Assembly: GCF_910594005.1 (NCBI RefSeq)
Contig: NC_057834.1
Span: 108,341,650 to 108,405,649, forward strand
Source of the DNA: Cervus elaphus
Taxonomy: Eukaryota > Chordata > Mammalia > Artiodactyla > Cervidae
Direction of reading: 5' to 3'
Length of the DNA stretch: 64,000 bases
This document shows, piece by piece, positions 52,280 through 62,800 of this stretch. Positions within the stretch are counted from its first letter, which is position 1. Each line of letters opens with the position of its first letter. A model generated the notes under the pieces. That model did not search any database. It saw only the letters and a list, made by a program, of their open reading frames with translations, and had not been told where the DNA came from. The translations under genes were made by a program, and so were the position numbers.

Positions 52280-52610
52280 TTGAAGACCTGGGTTTGGATA
52301 TATGATATGCCACAGTCTTAGTAGCTACATGTGTGTGCTCAGGCACTTCAGTCGTGTCCAACTCTTTGCAACTCCGTGGACTGTAGTCTGCCAGGCTCCT
52401 CTGTCCATGGAATTTTGAAGGCAAGAATACTGGAGTGAGTTGCCCTGCCCTCCTCCAGGGGATCTTCCCAACCCAGGGGTTGAACATTGGCAATGGGTTC
52501 TTTACCACTAGCACCACCTGGGAAGCCCAAGTAGTTACATAACCCGGGACAAATTAGTGTATCTGCTTGTGCCTTAGATCCCTCATTTATAAAAAACAAG
52601 AAAGGGTTGG
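52280..52610 (+). mobile_element. MIR SINE split by Bov-tA
   Basis: First part (to 52319) 'gacctgggtttggatatatg', 'atgccacagtctta'. Second part (52541-52610) 'acaaattagtgtatctgctt', 'gccttagatccctcatttat'. The SINE between them has an 11-bp duplication. Confidence 0.65.
52331..52529 (-). mobile_element. Bov-tA SINE with 11-bp target duplication
   Basis: Reverse: 'gtgtgtgctcaggcacttca', 'gtcgtgtccaactctttgca', 'ggcaagaatactggagtgag', 'ctagcaccacctgggaagcc'. Flanks are AGTAGCTACAT (52320-52330) and AGTAGTTACAT (52530-52540). Part of the CTGCATTGGCAGG box is deleted. Confidence 0.96.
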
Positions 52611-52794
52611 GAAGAAGCAATACAGTTGGGAAGAGCTGCCCTATTAAAATGCAAAGAAGAGGTAATATGGAAGAGGTAATATGCTACACCAAACATTTCA
52701 GGTCCCCAGAGTGAAGCATATATAGTCCATATAGGCCTTTCACCAGTCTTACGCTAGCTGGGAACAATGCAAGATCCATTGTGTATGGAGTATC

Positions 52795-52910
52795 TTTATC
52801 TACAGCATACTTTATATAACATTATCTCAAATCCCAACAGCAACCCCACAAAGAAAAAATATCTCCATTTCACAGCTGAGAAAACTAGTGCTCAAAGAGA
52901 ATCTAAGCCT
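52795..52910 (-). mobile_element. MIR-family SINE
   Basis: 'aacattatctcaaatcccaa', 'atctccatttcacagctgag', 'aaaactagtgctcaaagaga'. Confidence 0.8.
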
Positions 52911-52959
52911 AAACCTTTTCCTATTGTCAGCCTTCCTCAGTTCCATTCCAGTTTCTTCC

Positions 52960-53070
52960 ACCTCACACTGCACAGCACTTACTCATTCGCTCACCTGACC
53001 CCTGAGGCCGTCTTTGAGGCTGTGCACAGAGTAGGTACTCAATAAGTTCTAGTGAATAAATGAGGGAATA
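52960..53070 (+). mobile_element. L2 LINE 3' end
   Basis: 'cactgcacagcacttactca', 'gaggctgtgcacagagtagg', 'tactcaataagttctagtga', then ATAAATGAGG. Confidence 0.7.
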
Positions 53071-53924
53071 AACTCTGCCTTTCTCGCTGGAAGTTTGACC
53101 AGGCAGACCCCCAAATGTGGGGAGTTGCTGGGACTCATTTTACGACTTAGGTCCTTGTCCAGCTATAGGGAGTAAAAGAGGATATTTCCCTGGGGCAAGA
53201 CCCACAGCCAAGTGGGCTAGAGATGTCTGCATGGAAGGTTGGCAAAGTGGTAACAGGTCCAGTACTAATCAGCAGGTTTCTGAGCCCAGCAAGTGGTAAT
53301 TTGAGGACATGTACTCACAGCAACCTGAAGCCCGGGTATCCAAAAAAGGGAATCCTCCATGGTTATCAGGGTGGCTAGATGGTAAGTGTGTCTGCTTAAA
53401 TCCTTCCTGCTTGAGACTCAGATGCATTCTAGGCACTGTGTGTTTTGAGGGGAGGCAATAGTGGTCAAGTACATCACTCGTGGAAGGAGGAGAGAGGAGA
53501 ACATTAGGAAATAATTTGGGGTCTCCTAGGCCTCCATTTGACCCAGTCAGTGTTGTGATGTCATGTGTCTTGGCTTCCCCTCCATCCAGCATATTTGCAT
53601 TTAAAAAGGCTTATTGAAGAACAGCTAGTTCAATCCAAATGAATGAATGTCTAATTGGATGTGCTTTGTACACTTGGTTAAAGGACTGAGGGAGATCCCT
53701 TGTGAGGTCAGGCCTTCCCAGACACTATTTTTAGCTGTGTAGGTTGGGCTCTGCACAACAAGAGATGACATCCTGAATCTCACCCTGGAGGAATGTGTTT
53801 TCTGAAAGAACATTTTGCTGGATTGTCATTCTGTATGCACAAGGAACAGGATTTGCTCTGTAGAATAAGCTAAATGTTCTTAGAGTTTTCCTTTCTCCTT
53901 TTATATGGCACTAAATCCCTTCAA
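53071..53924. other. Unassigned 0.85-kb stretch
   Basis: No recognised gene or named repeat. The reverse 107-codon frame (53269-53592) has no domain. Confidence 0.5.
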
Positions 53925-54658
53925 TTTTTTAAAAACCCATCTCAAATGTTGATGCCTCTTTGAAGCTCTCTCTGATGTCCTACTCCATTTCCTGTGGAAT
54001 TAACACCACCTTCCTTCCCTCGTGTTCCTATAGTGACATATTTGTCTAGGTTCCACCTTGACGCGGTCTCTGGCCAGCCCTGCAACTCATTTCTTGGCCC
54101 TCTCTCCTCTTGTTTATACTCCGACAATGCTATTCTCACATTCACCTCCACCCAACACACACACACACACACACACAGCAAAAATACCTCCCTGCTCAAT
54201 GCTGCTTCATGTTTCCCTGGTTATGCAGATACCATCTGGAAGGCCTTTCCCCAGTCCTCTCTTTCTGGCTAGCTCTTAGACATCTTCCAAGACTCAGCTC
54301 TGGCCTGAAGCAGTGACTGCAGCTGTTTGATTCACCAGTGTAATCCAAACTCCTAGCATGCCACCTGGAATGTAGTAGAAACTCAGGAAATGCTCGTTGC
54401 ATGCATTAATGAATGAATCTCACTCAAGAAACATTTTATCCAATACTTATCCCCCACACCAACCCCCAGCCTGAGTTCAGTGTCATTCCTTTCTGTACTA
54501 TGTTCTCAGTTACCACTGTATATTGAAAAGTGTCTGTGTCTAGCTTCCCTTCCCCACCCCCCACCGTTAGATTCTAACCTTTCCAAGGGCAGGGGCCAGG
54601 CTTCTTTCATCTTTAGGCTCCTAGTGCCTGGCAAAGTGCCTGGCATGGCACGTGGGAC
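53925..54658 (+). mobile_element. L2 LINE 3' region, sense, with CA repeat
   Basis: 'aacccatctcaaatgttgat', 'gcctctttgaagctctctct', 'catcttccaagactcagctc', 'gcatgccacctggaatgtag', 'tctaacctttccaagggcag', 'gcctggcaaagtgcctggca'. It may be two overlapping L2 copies. A (CA)11 microsatellite lies at about 54156-54178 and explains the multi-frame THTHTH translations there. Confidence 0.65.
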
Positions 54659-54665
54659 CTAAATG

Positions 54666-54876
54666 GGCTTTCCTGGTGGCTCAGTGGTAAAGAATCTGCC
54701 TTCAGCGCAGACGACACAAGTTTGATCCCTGGGTCAGGAAGATTCCCTGGAGAAGGAAATGGCAACCCACTCCAGTATTCTTGCCTGAGAAATCCCATGG
54801 ACAGAGAAGCCTGGCAGACTGCAGTCTCCATGGGTTTGCAAAAGTCAGACATGACTTAGTAACTAAACAACAACCC
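54666..54876 (+). mobile_element. Bov-tA SINE
   Basis: 'gggctttcctggtggctcag', 'aatctgccttcagcgcagac', 'aggaagattccctggagaag', tail 'cttagtaactaaacaacaac'. CCTAAAT (54659-54665) before it and CCTTAAAT shortly after may be an imperfect target duplication. Confidence 0.94.
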
Positions 54877-55035
54877 CCAGGCCTTAAATAAATTCTGAGC
54901 AGTAAATAATGGAATTGAACTAGATGATTGCTATTAATAAGATATTGCATTATGGTAAATAATCGTCTCTTTCTCTTTCACTTACTTGGGGCACCTAGCG
55001 TCTAATAAGTACTCCATATACAGTTATTATTTGCT
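54877..55035 (+). mobile_element. Probable L2/L2-like tail text
   Basis: 'aaattctgagcagtaaataa' and 'ctagcgtctaataagtactc' resemble L2 3' ends. Weak support. Confidence 0.4.
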
Positions 55036-55074
55036 TTGGAAAATAAACTACCTTGTAGAGAGAACATGAGTTAG

Positions 55075-55200
55075 ACAGTGAGCTTCTGGTTCTGATGTTG
55101 CCGCATGGCAGCTGGGGACCTTGTAAAAGTCCCTGGTGCCCTTGGAAACTCAGTATTCTAATCTGCTAAAAGGGTATAAGAATTGTTACTATCTTAGTTT
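55075..55200 (+). mobile_element. MIR SINE
   Basis: 'cagtgagcttctggttctga', 'tgttgccgcatggcagctgg', 'aactcagtattctaatctgc', 'taaaagggtataagaattgt'. Confidence 0.65.
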
Positions 55201-55740
55201 AGTTCTCCTACAAGTTGGCTCTCTGGACAGGGGCTTGGGTTATGTAGTTTATTTGGGAGTTGGTCTTAGGCTTCCCTAGTGGCTCAGTGGTAAAGGATCC
55301 ACCTGCCAATGCAGGAGACATAAGAGGTGTGGGTTCGATGCCTGGGTTGGGAAGATCCCCTGGAGCAGGGAATGGCTACCCACCCCTCCAGTATTCTTGC
55401 CTGGAGAGTCCCATGAACAGAAGAGCCTGGCAGGCTACAGTCTACGGGGTTAGAAAGAGTCGTACATGACTGAAGTGATTTAGCGCACACTTGGGAAGCA
55501 CAGATGAGGGAGTAGGGCAAGAGTGGCAGGGAAGAGAAGTGAGTTAATAATATATGCGTTAATGATGGGTCGCTCAGTGGACAAGGTGGGCCCAATCCCA
55601 CTGGAGACATTTCAAGAAACCATGTAGGATGTACTTCAGAGCTGTCTCAAGAGACGGTCTGGAAGCTGGGGGTATTGCTCTACTGTCCTCATTCCCCAGG
55701 GGTTGAAGATTGTTTCTGGGGCGTTAGCTTCCTTCCAGTT
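55201..55740. mobile_element. Possible family A repeat, split by Bov-tA
   Basis: 'gtagtttatttgggagttgg' before and 'gttgaagattgtttctgggg' after the SINE at 55267 read as one old interspersed element. The identity is unknown. Confidence 0.25.
55267..55488 (+). mobile_element. Bov-tA SINE
   Basis: 'taggcttccctagtggctca', 'tccacctgccaatgcaggag', 'gggttgggaagatcccctgg', 'agcctggcaggctacagtct', tail 'tgactgaagtgatttagcgc'. Confidence 0.95.
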
Positions 55741-56650
55741 GTGCAGCCAAGCAGACTTCGCTAGATGCTGAGAAACCAACGGGCAGGAGAGCAGTGAGAT
55801 GCAGGGACTTGAGATGGGAAGCTGTCAGTGTGCCGGAAACCCCCACATACCTGAGATACAGTTGTGTCAGAGGTGGACCGAGGAGAAGCAGGAAGGAACA
55901 CAAACAGCCTCTGTCCCCCAGCTCCTAATGTCCTGAGATTATAGGCCACATTCTTAGAAGGGAAGATGCTTTGTCAGTTTAGCACCCTGTATTAGAGGTC
56001 AGGTATTTTAAATGGACTATTTCTTTATATTTCAACATCCCCTTCAAAACTTCCCTTTGCCCCTTCCTGATACCCCTTTCCTCTGCAATCCTCCCCCTGC
56101 TAGACTGCTGTCATTAAATTAGCCTAATCAAGCCCAGCTTGTTGGCTCCTGAAGGGTCCTTGAGGAATCCAGCTGAGTGCTGGTGGCACTCATTATTTCT
56201 CCAGGAGAATCTGAGCCCTCCCATAATGAGCACTCACTCGGAGTTCTTTGCTCTTCTGTCAAAGAGCCAGCTCCTCGTTTCCCCATTATCCACACAGGTG
56301 AGCCCAGACCCTGTGCAGGCACCCAGGAGGGGTGGTTTTTTCCTCCACAGGGACAGCACCACCGCAGAGCCGCTCCTTTTGCAGACCTTCCCTACCCAGC
56401 TCTAGAAATCTAGAAAGATCCTCATTATGTGGCTTCCCCCAGCATGTCAGCTCCATGGCGGGACACTCAGATTCAGCCATACAATGAGATGGCTATGTAG
56501 CTTGTTCAAGGGATTCTTTGCATCACTGAGGTGTTTTCCCTTGCACAATCAGTTTTAGGTTTTTAGGCTAGAATTAAATATTCTGTAAACAGAGATGCTG
56601 AGACAATGAGCTGACCTACTTGATAGGACTTTTGAGGTAATCATGATGAT
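55741..56650. other. Repeat-poor 0.9-kb stretch
   Basis: No retroposon recognised. It contains the candidate exon at 56205-56297. Several overlapping frames of 60-90 codons exist on both strands, none with a domain. Confidence 0.4.
56205..56297 (+). CDS. Candidate 93-bp exon, gene unknown
   Basis: The product is not recognised. The segment follows 'actcattatttctccag' (AG at 56203-56204), a good acceptor. It is followed by 'cacacag|gtgagc' (GT at 56298-56299), close to the ideal donor. It is exactly 31 codons and open in phase 0 (peptide contains 'ENLSPPIMSTHSEFFALLSK'). Part of a second frame is also open. The interval lies in repeat-free DNA. No matching neighbour exon or promoter was found, so a chance pseudo-exon is a real alternative. 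Confidence 0.25.
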
Positions 56651-56656
56651 TTGATC

Positions 56657-56673
56657 TTTTTTTTTTTTTTTTT
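56657..56673. repeat. Poly(T) between direct repeats
   Basis: A run of 17 T flanked by GATTTGATC-type copies: 'gatgatttgatctttt' before and 'gatttgatctttttt' after. This looks like a local slippage duplication. Confidence 0.9.
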
Positions 56674-56689
56674 GATTTGATCTTTTTTG

Positions 56690-57183
56690 ACAAAGAAAGG
56701 TTCTAAATATTCATATGCTTTGATCCAATAACTGTATTTCTTGGCATGCATTGTAAGAGAATAGTCCAATAGCAAGAGCTTTACACACAGAGACATTTGT
56801 CATAAAATTATTTGTTAAGTATAATGATGGCCAACAGTAGAGCAGTGGTTAAATGTTATGAAAAGTTTCTAATAGCATTTAAAAAATCATGCTCTCATAA
56901 TGTTCAGAAAAATATAGATTCTAGTATTGCATGTGCAGCTCAATCATCCCAATGAAAACAAATCAAATAAAAATGATGCCTAGAAAAAAGGTAAGAATCT
57001 TACATCAAAATGTTAATGGTGGTTGTCTAAGGTTCTATGATGATAGGATACCTTTTCTTCTCCTGACTTCCCTATATTGTAACATTAAACAGGCATTTCA
57101 GTTCAAAGAACACTAACTTTTCAAAGTTACTTAAAAATATTTGTGTGCAAAGTTGAGTACAATTGCATAAACATATGCATGGA
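56690..57183 (+). mobile_element. Old L1 (L1M-type), sense
   Basis: 'ctttgatccaataactgtat', 'atggccaacagtagagcagt', 'gcctagaaaaaaggtaagaa', 'catcaaaatgttaatggtgg', 'ttgtctaaggttctatgatg'. Related text resumes at 57332-57390 after a BovB insertion. Confidence 0.75.
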
Positions 57184-57331
57184 GGAGATTGTTAGATAGC
57201 ATCCTGACTCAATGGATATGAGTTTGAGCAAAGTCTGGGAGATAGTAAAGGACAGGGAAGGCTGGTGTGTTGCAGTCCATGGGATCACAAAATGTTGGTT
57301 GGACACGACTTAATGACTGAACAACAAGAAT
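57184..57331 (+). mobile_element. BovB 3' end, short, inside old L1
   Basis: 'gttagatagcatcctgactc', 'gagtttgagcaaagtctggg', 'gacagggaaggctggtgtgt', tail 'cttaatgactgaacaaca'. ATGCAT occurs at both edges (about 57174-57180 and 57330-57335). Confidence 0.9.
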
Positions 57332-57395
57332 GCATGTGAAAAAAAGACTGGAAGGGAATACAGAGATGATTATTGTGTGATTAAAAAAGCAGTGA

Positions 57396-57406
57396 CCCCC
57401 CCCCCC
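57396..57406. repeat. (C)11 homopolymer
   Basis: Eleven consecutive C, a likely site of length variation and sequencing error. Confidence 0.95.
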
Positions 57407-57409
57407 ATG

Positions 57410-57535
57410 TTGTCTGCACATCAGAGCCCCCTGGGAGTCAGTGGAAAACACAGGATCCCAGATTTCATCCTCAGAGATGCAGTAAGTCAGATGGAGTCCT
57501 GGGGTCTCTCATTTTGATCTTTTTCCAGTGATTCT
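57410..57535 (+). mobile_element. MER5-like hAT fragment
   Basis: 'catcagagccccctgggagt', 'cacaggatcccagatttcat', 'gatgcagtaagtcagatgga', 'tcctggggtctctcattttg' follow the order of MER5-type non-autonomous hAT elements. Confidence 0.6.
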
Positions 57536-57889
57536 AAGAGTTTATTCATAGAGCAACATTGGGCAGCTACTGTCATTTGTGAATGTGGAGATCTTTTTTC
57601 TATATTCTAAGTGTTTTGTACTATTGCCAAATTATTTTTACAATTAGAAAACACAAAAGCACATCTGAGTCTAAGTGTTGAGCAATATGAAAGTGGCTTC
57701 CTTCCAGTTTTGTAATCTGCTCTTGTCTTTGAGCATGAAGAGTTTCCCTCCCTCCTTCAGAAGGATTATTTTAGTGTTGCATATTATTCTACCTAGTGTG
57801 TATACTATAACTCATTAGCCAGTCTTCTGCTCCGGAAGAAGTGTCACAGGAGGAATGACTGAAGAAATTAGAAATTTTCATTTTAAGAG
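57536..57889. other. Unassigned stretch
   Basis: No recognised gene or repeat. Confidence 0.45.
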
Positions 57890-58480
57890 CAAAGATATCT
57901 AAAAATAGAGCAAGTCTTGGGGAGCAAATTTGTTTCCCATGGTCCCAGCAGGTGAAACCTTGACCAGTGAGTGCAAATTACCATTAGGCGAATGATGGTA
58001 TTCAAAGCTACACTTGGCAAGTGCTTGGCTAAGATGTCTCAAACAGGGCCATGAGGACCAGGTAATTAAGATTATTCCTGACAGCTCTAGGAGCCTCCCA
58101 GCCCTAAGATGTACTGGAATCATAGTTTCATTTTTTCCCCTTACTTATCCAGAATACACTGCTACTCACCCTGGGCAAGCCTATTTGCAAGGCTAATATA
58201 ATCAAAATTTTACTAAACTGATTGTGGTTTATTCCAAACAGTGCCTAATTCAAAGCAACTGCTTGTCCCCAGCTGAGTTGGGCCCTATTGTCTCTGGATA
58301 TAAATAAATAAATAAACAAGCCCAATATATGAAAATCCAAACATAAGCAAATAAATTACGGGGATAATTATTTGCAGAACAAAAAGATTCCCCACAGGGC
58401 TCCTTTAAATTATGGGTTCTCCTACGGCTCCCCTACGGCGTAATTAAATTAACCAAAATATTGTTAACACCCAACCCTCC
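57890..58480. other. Repeat-poor block with homeodomain-type motifs
   Basis: No retroposon is recognised apart from an AAAT run at about 58302-58315. TAATTA-type cores occur in 'ggtaattaagatta' (58060s), 'gggataattatttg' (58360s) and 'cgtaattaaattaacc' (58440s). A local near-duplication 'ctcctacggctcccctacgg' lies at 58421-58440. It could be a conserved enhancer. This is inference. Confidence 0.3.
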
Positions 58481-59335
58481 AGAGTCTCTCAGACCTTTCC
58501 TCATTCTCTTTCCTTCTACACCAAATCTCTTGATCTCTACCTGAAGGCCCAGTCCTGCCCAGGGATTTGAGTACCAACCAGCTTTCATGAATGAGTTCAT
58601 CTACATTCTATGCATAGGTATCATGTCACCTTGCTCTGGCTTGGACTGTGGGGTTTCAGTCATGATGGGTTTCTGCATTAGCCTCTGGAGAGCCTGAGTC
58701 CTTGTTCTGCTAATCTTTTTGGATCAGGCCTAATTTTGTTCTTACCTGTTCTGCTCTTCTCCATAAACTATGTTAGCCAGGGTTAGACAATAACTCAATA
58801 TGATGAACTGGTTAAAAAGTGTTGGGCAAGCCAAAAAGCCAAATGGGGCCAAGTGAGGCAACCCAGAGATTAGCAACAGCAGGAAATAGTTATTAATCTT
58901 GGGCTGAAAAAAGGAGGAGGAGGTGCAGTTCTCGGAGCCCAAAGCAGGGACTCTCTAGCGGGAAGTGGAACCCAGGATGGATGGAGGCTGCCTGCAGGGA
59001 GGTGGGACCACAGGGGGTGCAGACGTCAAGTGAGGGCTAGAGTCCTCTTCCCAGGGCCGCCTCCTCCTGTCTCTAGCCTGTGCTTCTTATTGGATAAATT
59101 CAGCTGAGAGCCAGTTAGCAAGAAATCCTCGTAAATATAATTTATAGGATTCTTCCTCACTAATAACAACAGAACAAGGTGAAGGTGGGGAACGGAAACA
59201 GGCAACATTCCTGGAACAATAATTAAGAAACTGGAACTGGTCAGATGAGAGTTCTAAATCAGAATGAGGTGACACCAAAGCCCTCCAGGGTAAGGATAGA
59301 AACAGTAATTTTTTTTTTTAATGTTATAAAAATAG
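58481..59335. other. Unassigned stretch
   Basis: About 850 bases with no recognised gene or repeat. Reverse frames of 60-66 codons have no domain. Confidence 0.5.
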
Positions 59336-59462
59336 GGACTTCCCTGGCGGTCCAGTAGTTAAGACTTCATGCTTCCTCTGCAGGGGGTGTAGGTTCAATC
59401 CCTGGTTGGGGAACTAAGATCCCACATGTCGAACAGTGTGGCCAAAACAAACAAACAAAAAC
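59336..59462 (+). mobile_element. CHR-type SINE, short
   Basis: 'gggacttccctggcggtcca', 'gtagttaagacttcatgctt', 'ttcaatccctggttggggaa', 'ctaagatcccacatgtcgaa', then an AAAC-rich tail. The clearest CHR copy in the window. Confidence 0.94.
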
Positions 59463-59519
59463 AAACCCCAAACCCCCACAAAAGTAGAAAAATAACAATA
59501 ATTAATGTTTACTTTTTAT

Positions 59520-59740
59520 TTTTCTGTAGTCACTTTATATTCTAAGCACTTTATGTATACACATTTAATAGCACTATGAAGTACTTTCTACTATCATTAT
59601 CTCACTTTACAGATGAGCGTGTGAAGACTCGGAAACATTGAGCAGTTTTCTCTGGGCTACGCAGCTAGCAAATGGCTGAGTCCAGACTTGAACTCAGGCA
59701 GCTTGGCTTAAGAGCCCGTTGCTTTGCCCTGTGACCCCAC
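59520..59740 (-). mobile_element. MIR-family SINE
   Basis: 'tctaagcactttatgtatac', 'atctcactttacagatgagc', 'gctacgcagctagcaaatgg', 'gacttgaactcaggcagctt', 'ggcttaagagcccgttgctt'. Confidence 0.9.
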
Positions 59741-59834
59741 CTAAGTCCGAAGTCTGACACACTCACCCAATAGTTGTTTGACTGCAAAATTTTTAGCAGT
59801 TTCTCTAATCGCCAACTTCTTTATTTTAGAAAAA

Positions 59835-59935
59835 CCGGTAATATTACCTGTTTCACTTAGCTGTTGTGAAGATTAAATGACATAATGCATATAGACTATT
59901 GAGCACAATGCTTGGCACATAGGTAGCATTAAAAA
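59835..59935 (+). mobile_element. MIR SINE 3' half
   Basis: 'tattacctgtttcacttagc', 'tgttgtgaagattaaatgac', 'aatgcttggcacataggtag'. Confidence 0.88.
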
Positions 59936-60404
59936 TTTGGGATTTCTACCTTAGATTGATTACCCCCACTGGAAAGGAAAAGTACATGAGTGGTTTTCTA
60001 GGTTAGACCTAGTTCAGGTTCCCCCTGTTTTTCCTCCACTTTCCTCTAGCTCATCTTGCCTCTCTCTCTCTCTCTCTCCAAGGCTCTAATTCCTGGGTAG
60101 GGCCTCATTAGGGCTCATAACCAGAGTCTGTCTTTGGCACATTGTGACCACTGTCTTCCTTAGTGTAGAGAGCATCCTTGAGAAAACAGATTTTCTTGGA
60201 CTAATGAGAATGTATTAGTCTCTTGTTTATTGCCACGTCTTAGTGCAGTGTTTATAATGAGGAAGGATGAATTTTCTGACGCTGTTGATGCCATCTGTAC
60301 TCATCAAAGACCTATGTATACACCAGTGTCCAAACTGTCCTTTAGTGTCCCTGATGGCAAATTCCCTGATGCCCCAGCCCCTCATTTCCCCATCCTGAAG
60401 CTAC
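59936..60404. other. Unassigned stretch with (TC)n
   Basis: A CT dinucleotide run at 60060-60078. The rest is unassigned. The 82-codon frame at 60230-60478 runs into a MIR. Confidence 0.5.
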
Positions 60405-60490
60405 AGTGTCCTGAACTTAAAACGAGGAGACCAGGTACTTCCTTGCCCAACTTGAAGATAGTGGTGAGGATTAAATGAGATCACAGGAAA
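60405..60490 (+). mobile_element. MIR SINE fragment
   Basis: 'taaaacgaggagaccaggta' and 'gatagtggtgaggattaaat', then GAGATCACAGG. The sense 3' half of a MIR. Confidence 0.6.
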
Positions 60491-60499
60491 TCTTAGAAG

Positions 60500-60690
60500 G
60501 CAAAATAATAATAAGAAGAGCTAATATCTCCTTAGTGCTTGCTGTGCCAGGCATATACACTGAATTATTACCACGACCCTGTTGAGTCAATGCTATGGCT
60601 AGCATCATTACAGATAAGAAAACTGGGGCACAGTAAGATTAATTATTTTGCCTAAGGTTAGAGAGCTAATTTGAACCCAAGGTAGACTGG
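60500..60690 (-). mobile_element. MIR-family SINE
   Basis: 'gtgcttgctgtgccaggcat', 'cattacagataagaaaactg', 'tattttgcctaaggttagag', 'agctaatttgaacccaaggt'. Confidence 0.85.
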
Positions 60691-62274
60691 GTCCAGAGTA
60701 AACAGATGTAGTAATTCCTCTGAGCCTCGGTCTCCTTGTGTTCGGCTGTTTCCATTCTAAACTTTGATGTCGGCAGGCAGTTTAGGTCCCAATAGTCTAT
60801 AGGGGAGAGGCATACAAATACCCCTACAATAACCCAGAAGCCCTCTTCTCAGAGGTTGAGATACACTTGGCTCAGATTCACCAGTCTTATAGCTCATGTG
60901 AGTCTAGAGCCTTCCGCAGAACTTCTGGAACTCCTGGCTTCATTTATTTCATGCTTCTCTCTCTGCCTGTGCTTTTCTGTTAGTCTTGAAGCTGACATAT
61001 GCCAGCAAGAGCGCATAACTCCACACTTTGCAGGCTTCCATAGGCGATCGAGTATTTCTTAGCACATCATAGTTGTAGTTTTCCTGAATATTTTTGAGTT
61101 GTAATGTGGAGTCACGTGGTGGGTGAGACCTTTAATCCATGGCCACCAGGTGCCCATTACCATACCTTTATGCAGAGGCTCCCCACCCCACCAGTCTCTG
61201 GGACCAGTTAGAAAAGGATCCCTCTAGGTAGACAAAGGAAGAAAATCTGCCCCATCTTTGCTGACTCAGGGTGACACCGAGACCCCAGGTTGGCAAGCAG
61301 AGTACGAATGTGCCAGATTTTAGCCCCCACTCTGCCCTCGAATGCCCCCCACCTCTTTATGCAGGCATGATGTACAGAACTGTATGTATTAGCTCTGCTT
61401 CTGCCATCTCAATGACCCCAGGCCAACTTCCTTGCTTCCTCTCCTGGCCAGTCTCTAAAAGTGGCAGCACCTCCCTAAAACTTAATTTCAACAACAAAGC
61501 TTCTCCATCATGCTCAGGCCTTGAAAAACATATTCCAGAACCTCCTCTTCCTTCTGAGCAGGTCTTCCCCGACCCATTTCTCCATATTACCATGTTCTTG
61601 AGCCAATGGCCTCATTCCCCTCTCCCCTGAAGAGGGCTGCTTGCTTTTCCCCCGGAAGCACAGGGCTGAACAGTCTCTGGTTATGTGGCAGACGAAGGTG
61701 GTCCCAGCAAGCCCAGTACATCACAATCAGTCTTTGGTAGACAAGAAGACAAATGTGCCATTCCTAGAAATTCTAAGCAGTGGTGTTTAATCCTCCTGCA
61801 GTAATTATGCTCATCCATCTCTCTCTCTGCCCCCTGAGAAGTCTCAGCAAGGTGTGTCACATGCCATGCGCAGTGTTTTTTAAGGTGCATGAGCTTGGGC
61901 ATCACCGTGTGAAGATTATACATTAAAGGCAATTAAACCAGTGACCTCCCAAGGTTTTGACTGTGCACCCCTTTGGTAAGGTATTTGGGGGCAAGTACCC
62001 CATAAATGCATATTTATTTGTATATTCATTATATACATGTATGTTTATACTTACATTTATGTCATAAACATATGAAAATAAAAATGAGTATATTAAAATA
62101 AATATGAGTGGAAGTTCCAATATGCTCCTCCCACACCCTGGTCAGTCATCTGGCACACCTGCTGGGAGGCGCACAACCTACTCAGGTAACACTGACAGAG
62201 CTGTGTCACCTCCGGGCTTGGGGCCCTGGGAATCAGTCAGCCCTGTGTCCTAAGTCTCGCTTCCCCAATTCATT
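60691..62274. other. 1.6-kb stretch with no recognised gene
   Basis: Overlapping frames of up to 119 codons (61271-61630) occur on both strands, with no domain or splice logic. AT-rich at 61990-62110 (TATA-type repeats). No named retroposon is recognised. Confidence 0.5.
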
Positions 62275-62340
62275 GCCGGGAGATTTTGGACACATGATTG
62301 AACTTTAGTTTGCTTGTCTGTAAAATGAGGTTTGATAGTT
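62275..62340 (+). mobile_element. MIR SINE core fragment
   Basis: 'gagattttggacacatgatt' and 'cttgtctgtaaaatgaggtt' are the sense MIR core. Weak at the edges. Confidence 0.6.
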
Positions 62341-62479
62341 TGAGCCAGATCTTGCCCTGGGTGCTACGGATTTAGAAGTTGGGTACAGGCCCATTTGTTA
62401 GGAGTTCAATTCAGACAATTTCCTGTCTGTGACAACTAACTTCAGATAACTTGGGAATCTGGTTGAGGGTGCTGACTCC

Positions 62480-62521
62480 TGAGCCTCGCTCAAAACATAA
62501 AATCAAAATCGTCTGGGATGG
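62480..62521 (+). mobile_element. MER5-like fragment, split by CHR
   Basis: 'cataaaatcaaaatcgtctg' before the CHR and 'accagggagtctacatttta', 'cacactccctagtgatcttt' after it (62753-62800) read as one MER5-like element. Confidence 0.4.
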
Positions 62522-62752
62522 GGATTTCCCTGGTGGTACAGTGGTGAAGAATCTGCCTTGCAATGTAGGGGGATGCAGGTTTAACCCTTGGTAGGGGAAC
62601 TAGGATCCCACATGCCAGGAAGCAACAGAGCCTGTACATTACAGAGCCTGTGCATCACAACTAGAGAGAAACCCGCATGTCGCAAGGAAGAGCCCACACG
62701 CCACAACTAAGACCTGATGCAGCCAGATAAAAAATAAAATCTTTGAGATGAA
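62522..62752 (+). mobile_element. CHR-type SINE, longer form
   Basis: 'gggatttccctggtggtaca', 'gtggtgaagaatctgccttg', 'gggaactaggatcccacatg', 'aagagcccacacgccacaac', 'gatgcagccagataaaaaat'. It has the extended body seen in reverse at 18776. Confidence 0.9.
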
Positions 62753-62800
62753 ACCAGGGAGTCTACATTTTACACACTCCCTAGTGATCTTTATGTACAT

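Noticed and set aside
53994..54316. Histidine/threonine-rich frames in all three phases
   Set aside because: They are translations of a CA microsatellite.
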